NCBI GenBank assembly: GCA_963170055.1
Contig: CAUJGJ010000378.1
Coordinates: forward strand, 362,501-426,500
Length of the DNA stretch: 64,000 nucleotides
From: Halisarca cf. caerulea
Taxonomy: Eukaryota; Porifera; Demospongiae; Chondrillida; Halisarcidae
Direction: 5' to 3'
Every line of letters starts with the position of its first letter. The stretch's first letter is position 1. A program made the translations under genes and the position numbers. Positions 55,205-64,000 of the stretch are shown here, in pieces. The notes under the pieces were generated by a model, which did not search any database, was not told the origin of the DNA, and saw only the letters and a list, made by a program, of their open reading frames with translations.

Positions 55205-56443
55205 AACACTGATTCAGTCATTGGTGATCGACAAAAACACTTCCTTCTGACTGGCTCTATGTCCTCTTTCCAGGCATGTATCAAGTCCTTCATCAATAGT
55301 AACTCCAAGGCATCTAACACTCCTATGTCATAAAATCTCTACTCCTAACAGGGTCACCTTAATGCTCTCCAATTCTTTGACTCTACCTTTTCTACTCAGC
55401 ATAATCACTTGTGTTTTGTTTACATTTAGCTTCAAACCATTGTTGCGCACCCAGTGAGCCAATATACTTAGATCATCTTCCAACACAGAGGCCATCTCCT
55501 GAGCAGTGCCAGAAGCATGATACAAGGTGGTGTCATCCGCATACTGCTTCACTGACTCAGAGGTTCGACCAGTGGCAGTGGATTGGTCAGTCACATAATA
55601 AATAGTAAACAGCAGTGAACCAAAGATAGATCCTTGAGGTACTCCCCTCCGATCACTGCCCAGTCAGACTTCTCTTGTCCCATACAAACCCTTTGGCACC
55701 GGTCACTCAGATAGTTGCCAAACCAAAGTATATAGCTCACTTCCCCGAGCACCATACATTCCCAACTTTATCAGCTATAGATCATGGCACACCATATTGA
55801 AGGCCTTGCTAAAATCAATATTGATTTTGATATTAATATTGGCAACACCAAGTAACTTGATTGTGATCATCAATTGTGCATCTCCAGTCATCGATCATAG
55901 GAACAAGAACATCCTGGGTTGTATGGCATGGTCTGAAACTGAATTGAGACCGATTCAGGATAGAATGGGTCTGTATGTAGCCATACAGTTGTTCATAGAC
56001 AATTTTCTCCAAAACCTTGACAATTACAGGCAGCATGGATATTAATTGGCCGGAAGTTACCTATATACATCAAAGTTAGATCCACATTTATGCACAGGAG
56101 TTAGATGAGCCATTTTCCAAGCTCGCAGTACAACAAGCCCCTGAGGGACTGGTTGAATAGGTAGGCCAGGCTCAATTGAGCTTAATCCTGGAGCTGCCAG
56201 TCTCAACCATTGCACACTCAGACTGTCTCTTCCTGACCTCTGGCTCACATCGAGTCAACTTAACATTGCAAACACGCATTCTTCAAAAATGTCATCAAAG
56301 CAGAAGACGCTATCAACATGAGGGATCAGATCAATAGATGTGCATGGCTGGTTATGCACAGTTCCAATCAAGTTTGCAAGCTGAGAGCTAAATGCATCTA
56401 CAATGCTATTACAATCAGTTAGCGTGTCAGTCTCCTTCCCCAA
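55205..56443 (-). pseudogene. LINE reverse transcriptase relic, unit 3 of 3
   Basis: The best preserved unit. Frames from 5' to 3': TDCNSIVDAFSSQLANLIGT; SGRDSLSVQWLRLAAPGL with WKMAHLTPVHK; LPVIVKVLEKIVYEQLYGY and LNRSQFSFRPCHTTQDVLV; then VKQYADDTTLYHASGTAQEM with an intact catalytic YADD; and NNGLKLNVNKTQVIML. Only the reverse transcriptase part is present. No ORF1 or endonuclease was found next to it. Several frame changes show it is inactive. Confidence 0.8.
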
Positions 56444-58019
56444 CTTCTTGCTATCCTTGTATTACTGATGCTATTCTATTCAGATATCCTTGGACACAAT
56501 AGCCATGGAATTAAGCTGCAAGATGGAAGATTTAATTTAGTAGGATATAAATCTGTGCTTTCGTTTGAACCTATAGTTTTGTTAGCAAACGCCCGGATCT
56601 TTGCCACCACAATTTGGCATTTTTACTTCTTTTGGTATGATAAAGAAAACAAGGCATACGTAGCTTATCACCATTGTGTTATCCCTTTAACGATTCAGAT
56701 ACTAAGCATGTACTCTGCTGTAGATGTGGTAAAAAGGTGTTTTTAGAACATCTACTCATGTTCAAACAGAAAACAAGCCAACTTTTTGTAGGACCTCGAA
56801 GACGAGGCCATTTTATTTTATGTCCATAAATCAGACATAACATACCTGCGTCATTAGAATGCACATATCATCGTGCCCATAAGTGCAGTGTATACATTAT
56901 CTGCATGTGCACAGGTCACAGATAACTCACCTATTCAGCTAATGGCATGAAGCACATGTTTGCAGATCTACATGACATTGTTTAGTATCAGATACTCTAA
57001 AGAGTATGGTAAACTGTTATTTCAATATATCAATGCCATGAACATCCATGATGCCAATTTGTAATGTATGCAACATCAATGAGGAACCATGCATTTATGC
57101 CATGACTACATGGGATTGCATGAATTAATGGTATATTATCATCGGAATCAGATGCAATAGTGATCCATATATTATGATATTGATCTCATTTAGTCACACT
57201 ATCGAGTTCTGAATAATAGTTTTGCCCCCTCCACAAAGACATTGGAAGTTTCCACAGCAATGGGAAAAATGATTTATTTACAAAGAGAGTTTGCTGTGGT
57301 AGCCTAGCTGGTAACTGTAATTTCAACTGAGTATAAACAATAATTATTTTGTGTTCACAACAATTCATAGAGAAAGGTGCAAGCTGTAGATCCACAATCT
57401 GTCATGCATGATAATCTATAATTATAATTGCAGGTAATTACAGGCAATACAATGATTGAAACAATATAAATGTTTACAGGACAAGATTCAGCCTAGTATT
57501 TGACTATATATGGGAGTAGACTGGGAAGGCCTTCAACCAAATGAAGGCAGCTATATGAGGTACACCCAGTAACCATGGCAATCTACAATCACAGTCCAAA
57601 CATCCTGAATGGATAATTATGCGATAAATTATATGTTTAGCCTATAATAGACAGTGAATTACTACGCAAATTCTCACTCCCCTGCATGTATGCTGGCAAC
57701 AAGTTTGTAAGTCCTGATCAGATTTTGTAAACACTGATTCATTAGTATGAATAATTAAGCAGTCCTTTTTACTACCTTTAGAAAGCAGAAAAGTATAATC
57801 AAGACTGTAATGACTGTTTTAGACTAAAAAGAATGAAATTTGGTTCAGAAATATAACATAGAAAATATATTTAAATGGAAAGTATTAAGTAACATTGTAC
57901 TATAGTGTAGAAAGCACGCATAAGGAGTAGGAAATCACATCTTGTATTCAATATTCATGCAAATCATTCAATAGCATACTATATACTACTGGGGAAAAAA
58001 AGTTGACATGTTCACAATA
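56444..58019. other. Non-coding spacer, right copy
   Basis: No gene. It matches 11640-13229. Confidence 0.6.
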
Positions 58020-58037
58020 TATAATAAGAGAAGGTAC

Positions 58038-58042
58038 GTCTT
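58038..58042 (+). other. Unfilled target site equivalent to the gypsy insertion site
   Basis: GTCTT occurs once here, in AATAAGAGAAGGTACGTCTT followed by GAAGTCTTTGG. In the left copy the same flanks surround the gypsy element and GTCTT occurs twice. Confidence 0.85.
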
Positions 58043-58379
58043 GAAGTCTTTGGTTTCACAAACATGAGGTGGGAGTGATCTCCACAATTTCAAAGCAGAA
58101 CCAGCATAACTAGCTGATATTTGTCCTAAAGAAGTTCTTACCAGAGGAAGGTTAATTTGAAGGGGCTGATGGAGCTAGTGTGGTAGTGGGAAGCTGGCAA
58201 TGAAGTAATCCGGGAGAGCTATGTAGGAGAATGACATTAGGCACTTAAACATCATAGTGGCAAGGTGGAGTTTTCTCGTGTAAACTAACTTAAAGGGTAA
58301 TTAAACCAAGTTCTCTATGAGCAGCAGAAGGAAAAGATGTAAGACTTAAGAAATAGGAGCAAAAGAGACCATGGGTACC

Positions 58380-58760
58380 AAGATAGTACACGAAGCATGC
58401 AGATTTAGATGACGAGTGACCTGCAGATCATGTTGATATGGTCAGATCAAGCTAGTGGGGTATATATCATTAACGAGAACACCAAGATACTTCAAGCAGC
58501 GGACCTGATTAACCATATTATGACCAACAGCATTATGAATCAAAATTAATCGTTTTTATAACTTTTTCTTGCAAGAGTCAATGAGTGTGGACTTAGTCCT
58601 CCATGAGGCAGAGAATCAATTGGTATGCATCTTGGAGGTGGGCCTGCTGTTGTTTTCAATGCAAATCCACCAAACTGTCCAGCTGCAATGAGGTCCTTTT
58701 TCCCAAACAACTTGACCTCCCTTGAAGGATCTTGGCATCAGTTGACTGTCATAGCACCAC
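58380..58760 (-). pseudogene. LINE reverse transcriptase thumb relic, right copy
   Basis: The duplicate of 17980-18500. The minus-strand text corresponding to KLLGV is near 58490-58470. Frameshifted and interrupted. Confidence 0.6.
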
Positions 58761-60413
58761 TTGTTATTCTCCAGCGTTTTTGTCAAATGTGTCAAATGCA
58801 AAGTTAAGATATGTCCACTCTATTGAGGTGATAGCATCATTGATGACAACAGAAATGGAACTATTGCAAATGCTGTATGATTGCAACAACTGCAGAGGTT
58901 TAATCTGCAAATGAAACATAGCAATAAGATTATTATACAGATTTTTATGTTGGCTGATGAAGGTCTACGTGGTCGAAACATCATATTGATTTGGATTTGT
59001 CTATGCTACGTGATTGCTCAATCAGAATATTATGATCTACTTGTTAATAATATTCTCATTATAAATATGTTATAGCCATGCGAATCTAGATATTATTACG
59101 GAACTGTGCAATTAAAAAGGGAGTGCTAAATTATGTAAATTTAATGTACATGAGACGTATGTGCACTCTGTTGATTATTTGTATGCAACATTTAATAATA
59201 TGAGTATGAGTTGCATGGTTGCATGGGTGAGTAAGTTTGTGTTAATGTGTATTTAATAATATCATTATACATGTGTGTACATTTGTATGACATTAATATT
59301 GTTTATATATACTGTGTTAACGCTTTTGCATAGAGTTCTATATACGTTAAGATATGTTTGATTGCATGTAGGTGGAAGCAGTATGTAGTGGACAAACCTT
59401 TAGGTCTTATACCAGAAGTTTGCATTCACAGCGTCCTGCTTGTAATTGATTTTACCTTACACGCATGTGCAGCTAGAATAATCAACCACGTGCATCTCTG
59501 TCCGCCTGTCTCGTCTCGTGCTATTTCTATGTGTAATTGCTGAAGTCATGTATATAGTAGCTAATGGTTATGGTTCAACCTTGAACCTCACATAAAACAT
59601 TATATTACTGATAACAATGATGGCCATTCCGACCGTACATGCTCAACAAAGCCTTCTCTTCCTACCAGCACCACTGACTACACCTCAACACCTCCCTGTA
59701 TGCACCACAACCACTTCTGCATGTCCTTCTCTTGCATGTTTCAGCAGTGCCCGGTAGCTCGCTGGTCATTTCCTCCTCTCCTTAACTATCACCTGGTTGG
59801 TACCATGCACCTTGACACCTAACTGAGTGCTCCATGACTTTTTCTGGACGTCCTCCTCTAGCATGCTTGAGCAGTGCCTTAATGGTATCTCGCTGGTCGG
59901 TACCTCCTCTCCTTAAGCTATAGCTCCATCCTTGGCACAGCTTCAACCAGTCTGGCCTGGCCTCACATTACTTCTTTTCATCTTTTGCCAAGCCTCTTTG
60001 CCTTTAAGCTACTTCATTCAAGGTAGGCACTTTATTCTTTTGCCTTCACCTCACCTAGGCATTTAATTCCCCTTAAATAATTATTATGCAAGGCCTGATC
60101 GCAGGTACAGTCTGAATTGAATGTTTATTGTGCAACAGTGTCAGCCAGTGCTTCTTTTGTCAGATACAGATCATGAGTAGCATATTGGTCAACATCACGA
60201 CCACACAGACAGCACTTGTGTGGATGTACATGTCACAGAGGAGCTCCTACATAAGTCTAGTGGAGGTCAGCTGCAGTCTATATAATACATCATAATCAGT
60301 CATACGCAATCCATGCAAATGCTATGGGTAAGGCTTGGATCCAGGCGCCAAATTGCTTTGAACTAGCAGCCAGGTATTCAGGCCACAACATCCAAAAGGC
60401 ATTTAGCATAATA
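58761..60413. other. Non-coding, right copy
   Basis: No gene. It matches 18500-20825. Confidence 0.6.
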
Positions 60414-60639
60414 GGGGAACCTTCCTAATCCGCCACTCCAAGAGACACAATGTTTATGTTGCATGGATTAGCTGGAATTCTGGATTATTCAGAACCCATG
60501 TAATTAATGACTGAACATTCACTATTATTATGGAATCGATTAAAACTATTGATCAGGTTGGAGTGCAATTTGCATGGTTGGTTTCAGGAATAAAAAGAAT
60601 TCTGGTTTATTCAGAAGTCGGTTTAGTAAGGTTTCACCG
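60414..60639. mobile_element. MITE with pogo/Tigger-like ends, right copy
   Basis: The counterpart of 20829-21054, with ends GGGGAACCTTCCTAATCCGC and GGTTTAGTAAGGTTTCACC. Confidence 0.55.
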
Positions 60640-61533
60640 TATATAACTGTGCATGAACCAATACATCAAGTTGCCTTTAAGTTTGTAGTAGGCCCATTAT
60701 ATTTAATAGAAATTATTTAGTTTGATGAAACTCAATGCTCTGTTTCTGAATAACGTAATGTCTTGCTACAATCTTCGTGAGCTTGCCCCCTACTTCCAAT
60801 AAAATCTTGCATGTGAGCTCTTCCACGCATGACTTACATCGTTACGGTGCTTCTATTTTAAGGTGGGAAGCTACTGTGCAGGTTTGCTTCCTGTGCAAAT
60901 TAGTCAGTTTTGTCATAAATTGCCATGACAATTATGCATCACTACAATGGCACTAACTATCGGCCATATATATAAATAAATATATATATATATATATAGC
61001 GCGCGCAGTACACTGTGCCAGATATATAGCCAGATCTTGCTTTACATAATTTGGAATTGTTGCATTGTTATCTGACTTCCAAAGTGAGCACTTTTGACAA
61101 AATGCCATTTTACAGAGATTAATTGGGCCTATTTAGTGCAGCAGAATCAAATGAATGTTGGATTGAAAGTTACCCGGTTACTCGATTATAGAGGTCAGTT
61201 TGTGTAGTGAAAGGGTCGGCACCAGAATACTGGCCAGTTTAGGTGATTGACTGCCGGTTTATGTAGGTGTCAGCTTATAGGCAGGCTCCACAACTCAATA
61301 ATTGCTAGTTAACAAGCTCATGCATCTAGAATAGATCAACACATAATGTTAATCAATTACAACATCACAATGTCAAGTATAGATTCAATACGATTTGAAT
61401 TGTCTAGTAACTTAGTTTACCGCTTATGTCTAATTAGGTGATCTTACATTATTGCTTTGTGTCATGATGTTGGCTTTTGAGCAACTTAAGAATCACTGAG
61501 TTATGCATGACTCTTCATCTGATTGATACCTTG
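60640..61533. other. Non-coding end of the right copy and C2 3' flank
   Basis: No gene. Similarity to the left copy stops near 61240. A TA run lies at about 60965-60999. Confidence 0.55.
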
Positions 61534-61968
61534 TCAGAACGAATAATCCACGTAATAAGAATATTCTATCTTGTTGCTCAGCCTCTCCACATCTTTGCTG
61601 CATGGTGTGAGGATGTCCACTCTATAATCGTCGGTCATGACATCATCATCGCCTTCAAGTAGACCTGTATCTCGATCCCAAATTTGAATGTGGAAATGAG
61701 ACCATTGCCCGTTCCCAAAAGACAACTCCTGATTCCACACTGGGAGAATTTCCCCATCCTTTACATCAGTGTACCTAGTTTCATGGGAACCATCCAGTTT
61801 GTATGCAACGACTGTGGCGTATGGGTCAGGTAAATCAACCCCTATGCCAACCCCATCAGTTTCTGGAAGGTTGTAGGCTTTGATCACTGTGATTCTTAAT
61901 CCTCCGGGAACATGGCTGCTCACTCTAGCATCCAAAGGTGCACTTAACATAGACAGTGCTATGAACAT
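61534..61968 (-). pseudogene. Second C2-domain gene, with its start codon out of frame
   Basis: The frame from ATG 61968 encodes a C2 domain closely matching the left gene: GLRITVIKAYNLPETDG, DPYATVVAYKLDG, LPVWNQELSFG, WDRDTG, then the tail YSYYVDYSF. Its acidic loops are intact and slightly richer in Asp (GDDDVMTDD). The ATG that aligns with the start of the left gene is at 62047, but its frame meets a stop after 15 codons (MTVKSKLH...). The C2 frame upstream of 61968 meets TAG at 62005-62007 without another ATG. The signal peptide therefore cannot be made from a continuous reading. It is either a recent pseudogene, a gene with an intron in the leader, or a protein starting at 61968 with a short hydrophobic start (MFIALSML). 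Confidence 0.7.
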
Positions 61969-62047
61969 TGCAGTCAAAGACTCTATGCATAAAGCAAAAT
62001 TAGACTACGTATACAAACTGAATATGAAGTTTACTTTTGACTGTCAT

Positions 62048-64000
62048 CTTTCAATGGACACTCTTACTTTTTGCGGAAAACATTGCTGGGATAAGAGGCA
62101 GTAAAATGTGCTTCTGAATCAGCCTTTTACTCTGTCAGTCTGAGATCTTCTTGTGATGATTTTTGTGATGCAAATCAGCAGCTGCAGTCAATGGGCAAAA
62201 GTTAGCTGACCTGATTTATACACAAAACCATAAATTTATACCCTTTAAGTTAGCACCTGTATGGCTACTGTAACAATACTTGTTGGTATATAATCACAAT
62301 ATCAGACTGAATGATATGCGGGAGGTTCAAGTTATGAAAGTAATTTAATATTAAGTAAGATATCATTCATTCTACATCAACACCCATGCAGAAGAATAAA
62401 ATTGGGCCAGGGTCAACTAAAGATGGCGTTTGTAAAAGGCAAGGGTTCCTGGCAAGTGTTGCAATGAACTCCTCCTTTCTTGAATGCACAGACAAATTGA
62501 ATGAAAGCCCTTTCCATGCACAAGCAGGATTTTGTTTTCTGCTTGCTGCTTTCCCTATACTGAAACTTATGAAACAATGTTACAGTAAGTATGAGATTAT
62601 CTTTGTCCTTATAATGTGGTATAAATAAACCTAATTTTAAACATTTAGCATTAATGTACTATCCTGCATTTAATCAATTAGCAGTTACTTTTGCTGCTGT
62701 TGTTCTTTCAAAGTGTCTATTAGTAGGAAATGAATCATAATACAGTTACTGTTAGTAGTATTTTTGTACTGCATGCATGGCTAGCTTTATAGACTAAGTA
62801 TTATTATAATATAGCCTGTACATGACTATAAGCTTGTACAGTTTAAAATTCTACCCGGTGGCAGCTTTTGGCCAAGAATAGATATTTTCAACTCCAATTG
62901 AGGCTCTATTTCAAGACTTAAGAACACATTTATAGCAAACAGAGCTACTTGGAAACACGTGCACTACAGGATATGTATTGACCTTTTTCAATCAGAGTGA
63001 CGTACATTTCAGTAGATCACCAAAAATTATCAAATCCTGTCTTCCTTAGCAGTCTCATTGTTACATTAATAATGAAGCTCAATATGTCATGTTACAAGGA
63101 CGAAAACATAAACATCTTACAATTCAATTGTTAACATTAGAAAAGAAGTGATAGGATTTCTGATTTAAACGTTCAGGACATTCGTCCATATAGCAATGCT
63201 CACAGAAGGAATGTTCTAGTTGTCAAGCAGTCGTCATTAATCGCAAACAACGTAACTTCAAACCAACATACTTATCACTAAATTTAAGCAAACCGCATAT
63301 TGTTTGAACACACTTAGACATTTCTGGCACTAGCTAGTACACTATCTTGCTGGAATGGTAGTCTGCATGTGTTGAGTAGCACTAAGCCCAAATTCAATGG
63401 TAAGCCCTAGAGCTATCTTTGAGGCTGAGAGGACGCCTTGACAGTTAGTGGAGACACAAGGTGCTGTCTTTACCCACTACCAGTGAAGCCCTGAGGGAGG
63501 TCACGCCTTAATTCGATCCTGTACAGTGATAAGTAGCACAGAAGGTACATGTGGTGAGTACAGAATAATGTTTTACTGTAGTAAAACAATAATTGCAATA
63601 TAATATATCATGCAGAAATAAATGAATTTATTTACAGCTGACTGAGGTATACAAAAGTAGATAATAATATTGTAGTACTGTTACTGATACAGTAGTTATC
63701 AATTATATCGAAAAAGCAATGTTCCATGCTGTAGTGGATGTGGTGATGTCTGTGTAACTTGATCATAGCAACGTCCCATAAGATTTTGAGCAGAACTGTA
63801 GAAAACAGGGAAGCAAATAACAAAGGTAATCATTATGCGACGGTCATTATCATCTCTTTGAAATGCCCCAACATTATATCTGCTATTAAAGATACAAGAT
63901 CGGGTCAGATGACCACAAACCTAAGGTTACAATGCATTGGATTCTTATCATTTATTGTGGTATGTTCACTGGTATATAATGACAGGGGATGTGGCTAGTA
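62048..64000. other. Gene-poor right end
   Basis: No recognised gene. One candidate exon at 62386-62584 is listed separately. Confidence 0.5.
62386..62584 (+). other. Candidate coding exon of an unknown gene
   Basis: A frame from ATG 62386 has balanced composition (segments KRQGFLASVAMNSSFLEC and KLNESPFHAQAGFCFLLAAF). It runs up to a strong consensus splice donor, ACA followed by GTAAGT at 62585-62590. No family was recognised. The rest of the gene, if real, would lie to the right, but no matching exon was seen before the window ends. Confidence 0.25.

Larger units (their letters stand above)
47975..61240 (+). repeat. Right copy of the large segmental duplication
   Basis: Collinear with 1684-21650 (block list there). 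It lacks the gypsy element, the 1.67-kb TA-flanked element, the 727-bp MITE and the foldback MITE. It has three LINE-plus-spacer units where the left has about one and a half. Confidence 0.85.

Overview
The window looks like nuclear DNA of an early-branching marine animal, most likely a demosponge, though the species is not identified. The reasons are A+T-rich non-coding DNA, long TG/CA and TA microsatellites, many decayed LINE fragments, MITEs, a Ty3/gypsy element and a Helitron. It also has single-exon genes with eukaryotic signal peptides. There is no bacterial operon layout, and I saw no rRNA, convincing tRNA or CRISPR array.

Layout. (1) 1-5.3 kb: microsatellites, a LINE reverse-transcriptase relic split by a 727-bp MITE, and a foldback MITE. 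(2) 5.7-6.2 kb: a small secreted C2-domain gene. (3) 6.9-21.6 kb: a LINE-rich block interrupted by a 1.67-kb TA-flanked transposon (9363-11027) and a complete gypsy element (13235-17629). (4) 21.7-32 kb: the host locus of most interest. It holds one intact 6.3-kb gene for a giant secreted toxin-like protein (C80-type cysteine protease motifs, pore/translocation-like region, five C-terminal modules, RTX calcium repeats), with the remains of two tandem copies beside it. (5) 32-37.2 kb: a LINE relic, a 425-bp palindrome and a 2.2-kb element with very long inverted ends. (6) 37305-42864: a complete Helitron with one intact Rep-helicase gene and both termini visible. (7) 43.6-44.0 kb: a minisatellite. 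(8) 46.7-61.2 kb: a second copy of most of blocks 1-3. (9) 61.5-62.0 kb: a second C2 gene that has lost its in-frame start. (10) 62.1-64 kb: no clear gene, one candidate exon.

Much of the window is a diverged segmental duplication: about 1.7-21.6 kb matches about 48.0-61.2 kb in the same orientation. Comparing the copies dates the insertions. The gypsy element, the TA-flanked transposon and the 727-bp MITE are in the left copy only, and the right copy shows their empty target sites.

Only four reading frames look like real intact or near-intact proteins: the RTX/C80 giant protein, the left C2 protein, the gypsy Gag-Pol and the Helitron Rep-helicase. The C2 proteins and the RTX protein are both predicted to be secreted and calcium-dependent, and they share a locus. 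A shared defence or venom-like role is inference only. Most other frames are microsatellite translations, antisense shadows or transposon debris.
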